A stretch of DNA of 15,197 bases from Deltaproteobacteria bacterium (GTDB lineage: Bacteria; Desulfobacterota; Desulfarculia; Adiutricales; Adiutricaceae): assembly GCA_031277995.1 (NCBI GenBank), contig JAITLH010000138.1, positions 1 to 15,197 of the forward strand, read 5' to 3'. Shown one piece after another: positions 1-7,322 of this stretch. The stretch's first letter is position 1. Each line of letters begins with the position of its first letter. Position numbers and translations under genes: made by a program. The notes under the pieces are model-generated. The model saw only the letters and a program-made list of their open reading frames with translations. It did no database searches and was not told where the DNA came from.

Positions 1-1276
1 ACCTGGCCCGGGAGATATTGATGGCGTCGTGAATGAGGGAAGTCAAGATATATTTGTCGCTAATTAGATTGATGGTTCCATAATCGATGTTGGAATAATC
101 GAGAATGTCGTTAATTATGGAAACCAGGTTACCGCTGGCCAGCTTAATGTTGTCGCAATAGACCTTGGAGCGGTGGGGTAGGGTTTCCCCGGTTTTCAAA
201 AGCAGTTCCGTCATCCCGGTGATGGCGTTTAGGGGGGTGCGGATTTCGTGGCTGACCCTGGTTAAAAAGCTACTTTTGTTGCGGCTCTCCAGTTCCAGTT
301 TTTTCTTGGCCACGTTTACCTTTATGACCAAATGGCAAACGAAGAGCATCAGCAAAAAAGAACAAGCCAAAAAAATGCCGAGGGTTAGGTAGACCCAACG
401 GTGGTAGGTCAAGGTGGGAATGACCAGGGCCAAGGTCCAGCCGTTTTCAATTTTACGAAGGAAAATCCGGGAATTAACCCCAAAGGCGTTTTTGGCCTTG
501 GAGATGGCCAACTCGTTATCGTATTTAAAACTCTCCATCAAATCAACGTACTCGGAACCAATTTTGTCATATGACAAAAATCTTTTATCGTCAATGGGGT
601 GTGAAATAACCAGATTGTAATCGTTTAGCAGCAAAACGTAGGAACCGCTATTGGCGTAGAGATTTTTTAGGTACTGGTTTATCCAATCCAAGTCCAAATC
701 CAGCGACAAGACCCCATGGACGCCGCCCTTGGGGTCGGCGATCTTCTGGCACAAAGACATGACCATCTTGTCGGTGACGATGTCGCGGTAAGGCCGGGTA
801 TATTTGGGCAGGATGTTTCTGAGGCCGTTTTGATACCATGAGCTATTTTTTATAATATAATTGGGAGGGATATTATAAATTTCACTATGGACTAACCTAT
901 TGTCAATGTAAGCGTATATTCTATTTACGCCTTTTATGCCCGTTTGGTTATTGGTTAGAAACGTGTCCACCGATTTTATGTAACCGACCAAATCCGCGTA
1001 ATACAAATCCTCCGGCCAGCCCTGGGCCCGGGCCAGCGATTCGGTCAAGGTCATGCTAACTTGGTTAAAGGCGGCCTGGGGCTGTTCCAAATAGCCCTTG
1101 ATGTCTTTGGCTAAATCATCCAACTGATACCTGGTGGTGTTGGTTAAGTTATTACGCATAAAAAGAAAGATCGTTATGCTTGACAAGGTAGTCATTATTA
1201 GAAAAATAAAGCAAATATAAACTATTTGCCTCAAGTTTTCCCTAATCGATGAGAATTTTCTCGCGTACGTTTTCAT
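1..1276 (-). CDS. Sensor histidine kinase with extracellular sensor domain, partial (C-terminal part beyond the window)
   Basis: Reading the minus strand from the ATG at 1274-1276 gives 425 codons with no stop up to the window edge, so the 3' part of the gene is missing. Visible order: a first membrane segment near residues 15-40 (RQIVYICFIFLIMTTLSS), a periplasmic region of about 250 residues resembling a double-Cache ligand-binding domain, a second membrane segment from W294 to about 318, then directly a short linker and the HisKA dimerisation domain with the H-box SHEIRTPLNAI (phospho-accepting His343). No HAMP domain is evident. The ATP-binding domain, and any receiver, must lie to the left of base 1. 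Family knowledge: such kinases sense small extracellular molecules and phosphorylate a receiver Asp. The stand-alone receiver gene 125 bp upstream in the same direction is the obvious partner. The shine-dalgarno is weak. The ligand cannot be told from the sequence. Confidence 0.9.
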   Translation of the reverse strand, partial: MKTYARKFSSIRENLRQIVYICFIFLIMTTLSSITIFLFMRNNLTNTTRYQLDDLAKDIKGYLEQPQAAFNQVSMTLTESLARAQGWPEDLYYADLVGYIKSVDTFLTNNQTGIKGVNRIYAYIDNRLVHSEIYNIPPNYIIKNSSWYQNGLRNILPKYTRPYRDIVTDKMVMSLCQKIADPKGGVHGVLSLDLDLDWINQYLKNLYANSGSYVLLLNDYNLVISHPIDDKRFLSYDKIGSEYVDLMESFKYDNELAISKAKNAFGVNSRIFLRKIENGWTLALVIPTLTYHRWVYLTLGIFLACSFLLMLFVCHLVIKVNVAKKKLELESRNKSSFLTRVSHEIRTPLNAITGMTELLLKTGETLPHRSKVYCDNIKLASGNLVSIINDILDYSNIDYGTINLISDKYILTSLIHDAINISRAR

Positions 1277-1376
1277 AATTTATCAATCTCGCGAGTTCCC
1301 TAACCGTTGGCCCAGAAAACGCTCGAATTAACTTCCCAACCAATTCCCTCTCCCGGGAACCGGTTTGGCCGGGCCA

Positions 1377-1398
1377 CCCGCTTGGTTAACCAAGCGGG
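1377..1398. repeat. Perfect 22-bp palindrome between receiver gene and kinase gene
   Basis: The arms CCCGCTTGGTT and AACCAAGCGGG are exact inverted copies with no spacer. It begins 3 bp after the stop codon of the receiver gene. On the plus strand it is followed by GTTTT, but on the minus strand, the direction of both flanking genes, no T-run follows. It may therefore stabilise the 3' end of the receiver message or weakly attenuate read-through into the kinase rather than terminate it. Confidence 0.6.
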
Positions 1399-1401
1399 GT
1401 T

Positions 1402-1806
1402 TTACTTCCCTTTCGCTTGGGAGCGAAAGTCAATAAGCTCAAAGTAATTTTTTAGGCGCCTTAAGGTCAGGGCCCGGGAAAGGGGTTTGTAAATGAAATC
1501 CAGGGCGCCCAGTTCGACGCCGTTTGTCTCCCATTCCGGGTCCATGGTGGCGGTCATGAAAATGACCGGAATGTTGGCCAAGTCGCCGTTTCGCTTTAGT
1601 TCCCGCATGGCCTCAAAACCGTCTTTTTCGGGCATCTCGATATCCAATATGATTAATTCCGGTTTTACTTTGGCTAAAAGCTTAAACATCTTGTCGGCCG
1701 AGCTGGCCGGAATAATGTCATAAAATTCCATTAGGGAAAAAACGCAGGCGTTTAAATTAGTTATGTCGTCATCCACAACCATGATCCGCCTTTTATCATC
1801 TTCCAT
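1402..1806 (-). CDS. Stand-alone response-regulator receiver (CheY-like, REC only)
   Basis: 134 residues forming a single REC domain with no output domain. The acidic pocket is D12-D14 (VVDDD), the phospho-acceptor is D55 in LIILDIEMP, the switch Thr is T85 (IFMTAT) and the conserved Lys is K107 in the YKP motif, so all catalytic positions are intact. The ATG at 1804-1806 has a good ribosome site (AGGTG about 5 nt ahead). The gene precedes the Cache-type histidine kinase by 125 bp in the same orientation and is probably co-transcribed with it. Family knowledge: REC-only proteins either act through protein contacts or pass phosphate along a relay, so it may feed a phosphotransfer chain with the kinase. 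The target is unknown. Confidence 0.93.
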   Translation of the reverse strand: MEDDKRRIMVVDDDITNLNACVFSLMEFYDIIPASSADKMFKLLAKVKPELIILDIEMPEKDGFEAMRELKRNGDLANIPVIFMTATMDPEWETNGVELGALDFIYKPLSRALTLRRLKNYFELIDFRSQAKGK

Positions 1807-1835
1807 AGCTCACCTTTGGAGACATAAAAACCATA

Positions 1836-1854
1836 ATACCAATAATCATGGTAT
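1836..1854. promoter_or_regulatory. Inverted repeat ahead of receiver gene, possible operator
   Basis: ATACCA and TGGTAT are perfect inverted copies separated by 7 bp, lying 30-48 bp upstream of the receiver ATG in an otherwise AT-rich leader. It could be a regulator site or a small hairpin. No known motif is matched. Confidence 0.3.
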
Positions 1855-2073
1855 CGCGACTGACCTAAGATATTTTTTTAAAAATAAAAAAAATCAAAAT
1901 ACTATTTTCGCCATATATTCATGGCCAAAAAAGTCCCAAAACCCCTCGTTACCAAGACCTAAAAAACCAATTGGGCCTTGTTTTTTCCCGTTTTTTCTTC
2001 GACGAGCTTAAATATTTCCAATCGGCCCCGCGATTAAAATAAAATAGCCCATTTTCCGGTTAACCCCCAAAAA

Positions 2074-2102
2074 ATATTATAAAAACCGTGGCCGATTGTC
2101 AA
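2074..2102 (-). promoter_or_regulatory. Candidate sigma70-like promoter for receiver/kinase pair
   Basis: On the minus strand a consensus -35 TTGACA (2097-2102) is followed by TAATAT after 17 nt (2074-2079) and, overlapping it, a consensus TATAAT after only 15 nt (2076-2081). The -35 box is embedded in a short inverted repeat GTCAAG-N5-CTTGAC (2098-2114). A start near 2067 would give a leader of about 260 nt before the receiver ATG. Confidence 0.5.
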
Positions 2103-2167
2103 GGGACACTTGACCGGACATAGGCGATTTAAGTTATTTCTTTTAGGTAATTTTTGTAAAATATATT

Positions 2168-2217
2168 AAATTTAACCAGTCAAAACTTATTTTCTAAATA
2201 AATAATAGGTTAAATTT
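2168..2217. repeat. AT-rich inverted repeat in intergenic region
   Basis: AAATTTAACC (2168-2177) and GGTTAAATTT (2208-2217) are perfect 10-bp inverted copies 30 bp apart. Similarity continues weakly outward through TTTTTGTA-like and CACAAAAA-like sequence. Function unknown. Confidence 0.4.
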
Positions 2218-2295
2218 CACAAAAATAATATTTAAAAAAACATTTAATTTTCCAATTTCACAAATTTACGCCCATTTGTCCCAACGAAATCATCC

Positions 2296-2343
2296 CTCTG
2301 GCTCGGGCCAGAGCCCACGGGCCAGGGCCCGGGCCCGGCCCTG
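2296..2343 (-). terminator. Two GC-rich hairpins after the 270-residue gene
   Basis: CAGGGCC/GGCCCTG (about 2323-2343, 7-nt loop) and CTCTGGC-TCGG-GCCAGAG (2296-2313) lie 35-80 bp past the stop codon of the upstream minus-strand gene. Neither is followed by a T-run on that strand, so they are at best weak or factor-assisted terminators, or 3'-end stabilisers. Confidence 0.35.
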
Positions 2344-2377
2344 ACCCGCGGCTAACCAAAACCCCGGGCGCCCTTTT

Positions 2378-3190
2378 TCACTGGGGGTCCCGTTTCCAGG
2401 CCTCCCGGGCGGCGTTAAAGCGGCGGAGGTTATTTTCGCTTTCGCGGCTGGGCAAGGCGCCAGCGCCCTCCCGGTAGTAAGATCCGCTGGGGCCGTTGGC
2501 GTTTAGGGGGGTTTTAATCCATTCGCCGTTTTCGGGGTTATCCACCAAAGGCATCATGAAATAGGCGCCGTTTTCGTCTATGGCCAGGCCCCCTAGGTTT
2601 GTCAGAAAATACTCCTCGATAAAGGCCATTTCCAGATTGTCCTCGTCGGAGAGGCTTAGTTCCGTCTGGTTTTCGAGGACCGCGTCCAGGCGCCCCTCAA
2701 CGTAATCCCAAACGTCGGTCAGTTCCCAGTCCAGGCTAATGAGTCTGGAGTCCCGAAAATCGTCGAACTCGGACTTGACCTTCAGGGCGAATTCGTGGAC
2801 GGCCCAGGGCCAGGTCTCCAAATCCTCTTTAAAAAAATACTTTTGGGCGTCGGTTTCGACCCAAATCTCCACCTTAAAGGGCTCGTCAACCGGGGCCTGG
2901 GGTTTTTGGCCGTTGGCCCCGGGCGGCCTGGCCGGGGGGATCATGGATTTGGGCGCTTTGTTGGCCGCTCCCTTGGGGGCGTCGCCGGAATATTGGGCCA
3001 CCAGGGAGACGGCATCATGGGGGGAGCGCTGGGCCACCAGGGAGACGAAATCATGGGGGGAGCGTTGGGCCACCAAGGGGATGGAATGGAGAAAAATCAA
3101 TGACAGGGTCAGGACAAAGGCCAGGCCAATGGGCCAACTTCTCATGGAGTTTGTGGTTGGCTTTGGGGAATGGGGAAAACTATTTGCCAT
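2378..3190 (-). CDS. Secreted or membrane-anchored hypothetical protein with internal 12-residue repeat
   Basis: 270 residues; I do not recognise a family. A hydrophobic stretch near residues 18-42 (WPIGLAFVLTLSLIFLHSIP) reads as a signal peptide or N-terminal anchor. It is followed by two and a half copies of a 12-residue repeat (LVAQRSPHD plus three variable residues), a proline/alanine-rich linker at about 70-100, and an acidic globular part rich in Trp, Asp, Glu and aromatic residues. No cysteines or catalytic motif stand out. The ATG at 3188-3190 sits about 29 nt from the candidate promoter's start point but has no clear ribosome site. Met16 (base 3145) would give a more typical signal peptide and is a real alternative. 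It is divergent from the hybrid kinase. Likely cell-envelope located; function unknown. Confidence 0.7.
   Translation of the reverse strand: MANSFPHSPKPTTNSMRSWPIGLAFVLTLSLIFLHSIPLVAQRSPHDFVSLVAQRSPHDAVSLVAQYSGDAPKGAANKAPKSMIPPARPPGANGQKPQAPVDEPFKVEIWVETDAQKYFFKEDLETWPWAVHEFALKVKSEFDDFRDSRLISLDWELTDVWDYVEGRLDAVLENQTELSLSDEDNLEMAFIEEYFLTNLGGLAIDENGAYFMMPLVDNPENGEWIKTPLNANGPSGSYYREGAGALPSRESENNLRRFNAAREAWKRDPQ
2994..3080. repeat. 36-bp tandem repeat inside the hypothetical protein gene
   Basis: Two nearly identical 36-bp units (2994-3029 and 3030-3065), both opening TGGGCCACCAGGGAGACG, plus a partial diverged third from 3066. Thirty-six bases are 12 codons, so the frame is kept and the protein gains whole repeat units, right behind the presumed signal-peptide cleavage region. 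Confidence 0.85.
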
Positions 3191-3225
3191 AAATTAACCG
3201 TTTTGAAGATTAAAAGACGTTAAGT

Positions 3226-3255
3226 ATTTTAACATTACCGGTCGGAAAGATACAA
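3226..3255 (-). promoter_or_regulatory. Candidate promoter for the hypothetical secreted protein
   Basis: Minus-strand TTGTAT (3250-3255), an 18-nt spacer and TAAAAT (3226-3231), with the start point expected about 29 nt ahead of the ATG. An inverted repeat GTTAA-N5-TTAAC (3219-3233) overlaps the -10 box. Confidence 0.4.
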
Positions 3256-3366
3256 GTTATTTTGGCTAGGGTAGGGCGGGGCGAATCGTAAGTAAAAACT
3301 TATATGGGTTTTGGCTCATTTAAGCGCCCGTTGGTAAAACTTGGCGCGATTTTTATGGAGGCGCGC

Positions 3367-3395
3367 TTGACAAGGGCAACGATTTTGAATATTAT
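3367..3395 (+). promoter_or_regulatory. Candidate sigma70-like promoter for leader/hybrid kinase
   Basis: Consensus TTGACA (3367-3372), exactly 17 nt, then TATTAT (3390-3395, one mismatch to TATAAT). Transcription would start near 3402, about 358 nt before the hybrid-kinase ATG, making a long leader that contains the terminator-like hairpin at 3545-3591. Confidence 0.55.
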
Positions 3396-3544
3396 TTTTA
3401 CGTTAGGCTGGAATAAATATTTAATAATTCATGATTTTATTGAACGAATGTACATTTTTTCAACTATTCCCGGGTGTTATATAAAGGCCTTGGGTAGCCT
3501 TTTGGTGGGCTTAAGAGGGGTACTTTCGCGCCGCTTTGGTCAAT

Positions 3545-3591
3545 CGCCCCGGATCCCCATGGCTTACCGGTCCGAAACCGGGGCGCTTTTT
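3545..3591 (+). terminator. Terminator-like hairpin in the leader (possible attenuator)
   Basis: CGCCCCGG (3545-3552) pairs with CCGGGGCG (3578-3585), an 8-bp GC stem, and is followed at once by CTTTTT (3586-3591). An alternative smaller stem CCGGT/ACCGG (3567-3581) shares the right arm, so two mutually exclusive folds exist. It lies about 145 nt after the predicted start point and 170 nt before the kinase ATG. Confidence 0.4.
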
Positions 3592-3759
3592 GGCGAAAAT
3601 CGCCCTGGTTTCCGGGGCGGGAAAACGGTTGGGTTTTTTCCTAAGTCCGGCGGTGGCCCGCCGGGCCCCCACCGGGGGCCTGGTGGAGGCCCGGCTGGTT
3701 GGGGTTTTTATTTGGCCCGATTTGGTCGGGCGCGATTATTTTAATAAAATCGGGGCGCC

Positions 3760-6210
3760 ATGATTAATCCTAAGTTGCTTAATTGTTTTGATGACTTGGA
3801 CACCGAGCTATTGACCAGGGTCCTTAGGCTGGGCGGGATTGGTCTATGGGTCGTTTCCGGGGGAGAAAATGGCGAGTTTAGGCTGAAGTTAAGCGAGTAT
3901 TGCGGCACCCTTATGGGGGCCGTGGGGGAGTTTGGCGTAAACGATTTTATCGAAAAGTGGGTTTGTCCCGAGGATTGGTCGGTTTTCGAAAAATCCCGGG
4001 CCGAGCTTAGAAAGTCCGGCCAGGCCTTCGTCGAGATTAGGCTATTTAATAAGCCCGAAAACGTTTTTCACTTGTTTAAGGTCGCGGCCGAGGTGGCCGG
4101 AAGGGACGAGCGGGGGCAGGTGACCATGGTCGTGGGCACCTTGGAAAACGTCCAGGATAGATGCCTTACCCAGCAGGCCTTGGTTACGGCCCTGGCCGAA
4201 AAAGAAAAGGTCGCGAACGATCTGAGCTTGGAAAGGGAGCGCTTGTCCACGGTCATCGAGGCCGCCGATTTGGGCACCTGGGACTGGAACATCCAGACCG
4301 GCCAGGTCATTTACAATCGCCGCTGGGCCGAGATCATCGGCTACGATCTAAGCGAAATAGGCGACACCGTCGAGACCTGGGAACGGGCCCTACTGCCGGA
4401 CGATTTGGCCAGGGCCAACAAGGCCGTGGAGGATCATTGCAACGCCCTTACCAGTAGGTACGTGTCCGACTTTCGCATGCGCCATCGAAACGGCTCGATC
4501 ATTTGGGCCCAGGATCGGGGCCGGGTGGTCGAGCACGACAAAGACGGCCGGGCCTTGCGGTTAATGGGGGTCATGCTTGACGTCACCAAACTCAAGCATA
4601 CCGAGCAAACCCTCGAGGAGAAAAACGACCAGTTGGAGCTTATCTTCAAGGCGGCCCGGATCGGGGCCTGGGACTGGGACGTGGCCAAAGGGGTCATAAA
4701 TTTTAACGACGTGTATCTGGACATGCTCGGTTACAAACCCGAGGAAATATCCGGCACCATCGAGGAGTGGGAGAGTTTCGTTCACCCCGACGAGCTCGAA
4801 TCCACCAACGCCGCCTTGGATAGGGCCCTTTTGGGGCACGATGACATGTACGCCAAGGAGATTAGGATGCGCCATAAGGATGGCCATTACGTCTGGACCT
4901 ATGACTTTGGCCGGGTGGTCACCAGGGACGAAAACGGCGTGGCCTTACGGATGATCGGCGGGCATTTCGATTTTGACGACAAGAAAAAAATGGAATTTGA
5001 GTTTAACGTCATGCAACAACAGGAGCGGGAACTTAAGCTAGCCAGGGATCTGGCCGAGGAAAGCACCCGGGCCAAAAGCGAATTTTTGGCCAACATGAGC
5101 CATGAGATTAGGACCCCCATGAACGCCATCATCGGCCTGACCCATCTGGTTTTGGAGACCGATCTCTCAAGTCAGCAGCATGACTACATTAGCCGAACCC
5201 AGGTGGCCTCGGAAAACTTATTGAGGATCATTAACGACATCTTGGATTTTTCCAAGATCGAGGCCGGGAAACTGGAGATGGAAGAGACCGAGTTTAACCT
5301 CTCCGATATCCTAAATTCCATGGTCGATATCCTGGGCGTCAGGGCCAAGGAAAAGGGCCTCGAGTTCGTTTTGAACCTGGACAAAAACGCTCCCCTGACC
5401 CTATTGGGCGACCCGGTGCGCCTGGGCCAGATCCTAAACAACTTGGTCAGTAACGCCTTGAAATTCACTTCCGAGGGCCGGGTCACCGTCAGCGTTTCCG
5501 AGGACGAAAAAACCGATCTCGACACCAAGCTGCACTTCGAAGTGGCCGACACCGGCATCGGCATGACCGCCGAGCAGAAAAACTGCCTTTTTACCCCCTT
5601 TACCCAGGCCGACACCTCGACCACGAGAAAATACGGCGGCACCGGTTTGGGCCTAACCATCTCCAAGCGGCTGGCCGAGATGATGGGCGGCCAGATCTGG
5701 TGCCATAGCGAACCGGGCCGGGGCAGCACCTTTGGTTTTACGGCCAAGTTTAAGCTAAACAAAGACGGGAGTTTAAAGCCCCGGGTCATCAAAAAGCGCG
5801 AAAAAATCACCAACAAGGAATTGCTTAGGCCCATAGAGGGTTCCAAGATACTTTTGGCCGAGGATAACGAGGTCAACCAATTGGTGGCCAGTAGGATCTT
5901 AAACAACGCCGGGTTCGTCGTGGACATCGCCAAAAACGGCTTGGAAGCCGTGGAAATGGTCCAAAAAACCAAATACGACTTGGTTTTGATGGACATACAA
6001 ATGCCCGAAATGGACGGCCTGACCGCTTCCAAGACCATCCGGGCCCTAAAGGGCTTTGCCGAGCTGCCCATCGTGGCCATGACCGCCCACGCCATGAGCG
6101 GCGATCGGGAGCTAAGCCTTTCGGCCGGCATGAACGATCACGTCAGCAAACCCATAGACATCTCCGAATTGTTTGACGCCCTGGTTAAGTGGATTCCCCC
6201 AAAGGCCTAA
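3760..6210 (+). CDS. Cytoplasmic hybrid sensor histidine kinase (PAS-PAS-PAS-HisKA-HATPase-REC)
   Basis: 816 residues with no membrane segment or signal peptide, so it senses inside the cell. In order: a divergent N-terminal PAS-like region (about 20-135), two clear PAS_3-type domains (about 165-280 and 295-405) that resemble each other (TWDWNIQTG and AWDWDVAKG; RMRHRNG and RMRHKDG), a helical linker (405-440), HisKA with the H-box NMSHEIRTPMNAI (His448), the ATPase with N-box NLVSNALKFT (about 560-570), DTGIGM (from 597) and KYGGTGLGL (from 624), then a receiver with ED at 701-702, phospho-acceptor Asp745 (LVLMDIQMP) and the C-terminal KP motif. All catalytic residues are present. Family knowledge: after autophosphorylation of His448 the phosphate passes to Asp745 and on to an Hpt protein. 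No Hpt gene is in the window. The ribosome site ahead of the ATG is weak (GGGGCG). It is convergent with the permease gene. Confidence 0.95.
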   Translation: MINPKLLNCFDDLDTELLTRVLRLGGIGLWVVSGGENGEFRLKLSEYCGTLMGAVGEFGVNDFIEKWVCPEDWSVFEKSRAELRKSGQAFVEIRLFNKPENVFHLFKVAAEVAGRDERGQVTMVVGTLENVQDRCLTQQALVTALAEKEKVANDLSLERERLSTVIEAADLGTWDWNIQTGQVIYNRRWAEIIGYDLSEIGDTVETWERALLPDDLARANKAVEDHCNALTSRYVSDFRMRHRNGSIIWAQDRGRVVEHDKDGRALRLMGVMLDVTKLKHTEQTLEEKNDQLELIFKAARIGAWDWDVAKGVINFNDVYLDMLGYKPEEISGTIEEWESFVHPDELESTNAALDRALLGHDDMYAKEIRMRHKDGHYVWTYDFGRVVTRDENGVALRMIGGHFDFDDKKKMEFEFNVMQQQERELKLARDLAEESTRAKSEFLANMSHEIRTPMNAIIGLTHLVLETDLSSQQHDYISRTQVASENLLRIINDILDFSKIEAGKLEMEETEFNLSDILNSMVDILGVRAKEKGLEFVLNLDKNAPLTLLGDPVRLGQILNNLVSNALKFTSEGRVTVSVSEDEKTDLDTKLHFEVADTGIGMTAEQKNCLFTPFTQADTSTTRKYGGTGLGLTISKRLAEMMGGQIWCHSEPGRGSTFGFTAKFKLNKDGSLKPRVIKKREKITNKELLRPIEGSKILLAEDNEVNQLVASRILNNAGFVVDIAKNGLEAVEMVQKTKYDLVLMDIQMPEMDGLTASKTIRALKGFAELPIVAMTAHAMSGDRELSLSAGMNDHVSKPIDISELFDALVKWIPPKA

Positions 6211-6242
6211 AGCCAAAGGCCTAAAGCCAAAGGCCAAAGGCC
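6199..6242. repeat. 14-bp tandem repeat across the kinase stop codon
   Basis: CCAAAGGCCTAAAG occurs at 6199-6212 and again at 6213-6226, followed by shortened copies (CCAAAGG, CCAAAGGCCTAGG). The first copy contains the TAA stop of the hybrid kinase. The arms AAGGCC/GGCCTT (6237-6252) make a small hairpin between the two convergent genes, which have only 40 bp between them. Confidence 0.75.
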
Positions 6243-6250
6243 TAGGGGCC

Positions 6251-7186
6251 TTACCCAAGCCCTTGGCTTTTGGGCTTGGCCCGGGCGGCCATGATAAGGG
6301 CGCCGATCTCGGAAGTTAGAACGCCCAGGATGATTATGACCGCGCCCACGCCGGCCTTAAAGCTTATGGCCTCGCCCAGGATGAAGTAGGCGCCGACCGT
6401 GGCCGTGATGGGCTCAAACTGAAAGCAGAGCATGGCCTGGACGGGCGTCGTGTATTTTTGGCAAGCCGTTTGGATGAAGACTATGCCAATCGAGGCCAAA
6501 AGGGCGCAGAAAACCAAGCCGACGGTAAATTTCGTCGTGACCGTGACGCCTTTGCCCAGATCCGGGTGGAGGGGAGGGATTAACCCGCTTTCAAAAAAGA
6601 TCACCGCCAACAAAACCAGGGGCAGGGCCCCGATAAATTGGCTGACCAGTAGCCTGGAGGTCAGGTGCTCTTCTTGGCTGCCTTCGGTAAACTTATTGAT
6701 GTAAATAAGGTACAGGGCCCAGAGCGGCACCGATATTAGGGCGATTATGTCCCCGGAATTAATCCCGTTAAACGAGGGATCTAAAAGAAGATAGAGCCCA
6801 ATAAGCGCCAATATAATCCCCAATAAATTATTTATTTTAACTTTTTCCCTAAAAAGAATAAAAGAAACGACGGGGATGGCCGGTAGGGTCATGGCGGCGA
6901 TGAAGGCGGCCCGGGGCACCTCGGTAAAATTGACGCTGTAGTTTTGCAGCAAAAACCCGCCGCCCATGAAAAGGCCCAATATGATGCCCTGGGTCAAGGT
7001 TTTTCGGCCCAGGCCCTTTAAATGTCGCCAAAACAGGACAAGGGACACGGCCAGGGCCAGTAAAAAACGCAGCAACAAAAACAGCGCCGGGGAACAATTG
7101 TCCAAGCCCCAGCGGGTAAAGATAAAGGACATGCCCCAGATGGTCCCGGCCAGTATGATGGCCAGATCGGCTTGCCAAACTTTCAT
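6251..7186 (-). CDS. EamA/DMT-family permease
   Basis: 311 residues from the ATG at 7184-7186, the usual length of 10-helix EamA drug/metabolite transporters. Two repeated EamA units are visible. The first opens with ADLAIILAGTIWGMSFIFTR and includes the LLLRFLLALAVSLVLF and PAIPVVSFILFREK stretches; the second contains ISVPLWALYLIYINKF, PVQAMLCFQFEPITATVGAYFILGE and a final AVIIILGVL helix. The chosen start has GGTGA about 5 nt ahead. The frame is open 20 codons further up (to 7246), but that extension is polar, lacks a ribosome site and is not typical of the family. Family knowledge: members export amino acids, nucleosides or other small metabolites; the substrate cannot be inferred. A promoter and a palindrome placed like an operator lie 110-165 bp upstream, suggesting repressor control. 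It is convergent with the hybrid kinase. Confidence 0.92.
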   Translation of the reverse strand: MKVWQADLAIILAGTIWGMSFIFTRWGLDNCSPALFLLLRFLLALAVSLVLFWRHLKGLGRKTLTQGIILGLFMGGGFLLQNYSVNFTEVPRAAFIAAMTLPAIPVVSFILFREKVKINNLLGIILALIGLYLLLDPSFNGINSGDIIALISVPLWALYLIYINKFTEGSQEEHLTSRLLVSQFIGALPLVLLAVIFFESGLIPPLHPDLGKGVTVTTKFTVGLVFCALLASIGIVFIQTACQKYTTPVQAMLCFQFEPITATVGAYFILGEAISFKAGVGAVIIILGVLTSEIGALIMAARAKPKSQGLG

Positions 7187-7297
7187 GTTTTCACCAATAT
7201 GTTCGCCCTTTTTGGTCAGGGCCAGGTTTGTCCGGGTAAACCCCAACTTAACGGGGAAGGGTCGCGGGCGCTTGGTAACGTTTGGCCCGGTTTCTTT

Positions 7298-7320
7298 TTA
7301 TTATGATTCGATCATAATAA
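7298..7320. promoter_or_regulatory. Perfect 10-bp-arm palindrome, probable operator of the permease gene
   Basis: TTATTATGAT and ATCATAATAA are exact inverted copies around the centre TCG. The element starts 2 bp downstream of the predicted -10 box and would cover the transcription start, the classic place for a dimeric repressor. No T-run follows it on the permease strand, so it is not a terminator. Confidence 0.6.
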
Positions 7321-7322
7321 AA

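Larger units (their letters stand above)
1807..2377. other. AT-rich intergenic region upstream of the receiver gene
   Basis: 571 bp without a credible gene; the small open frames inside it are short, AT-rich and lack ribosome sites. It holds the candidate promoter at 2074-2102 for the receiver/kinase pair, an inverted repeat ATACCA-N7-TGGTAT at 1836-1854 just ahead of the receiver start, an AT-rich inverted repeat at 2168-2217, and two GC-rich hairpins near the end of the 270-residue gene (2296-2343). No tRNA or known riboswitch was recognised. Confidence 0.6.
3191..3759. other. Divergent intergenic region with promoters and structured leader
   Basis: 569 bp between the divergent hypothetical gene and the hybrid kinase. 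The left third is AT-rich and holds a candidate promoter for each direction (3226-3255 minus, 3367-3395 plus). From about 3480 it becomes GC-rich and full of hairpins, e.g. 3545-3585, GGCCCCC-ACC-GGGGGCC at 3664-3680, GGGCCT-GGTGG-AGGCCC at 3676-3692, and GCCCGA-TTTGG-TCGGGC at 3715-3731. The open frame spanning 3304-3744 does not look coding (glycine/proline/arginine-rich tail produced by the hairpins). Confidence 0.6.

Noticed and set aside
3304..3744. Plus-strand open frame of 146 codons ahead of the hybrid kinase
   Set aside because: It starts upstream of the predicted promoter, has no ribosome site, and its second half is Gly/Pro/Arg-rich because it reads through GC hairpins; no family resemblance.
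7187..7246. Upstream extension of the permease by 20 codons
   Set aside because: Polar extension without ribosome site; the internal ATG at 7186 has GGTGA properly spaced and begins just before the first helix.
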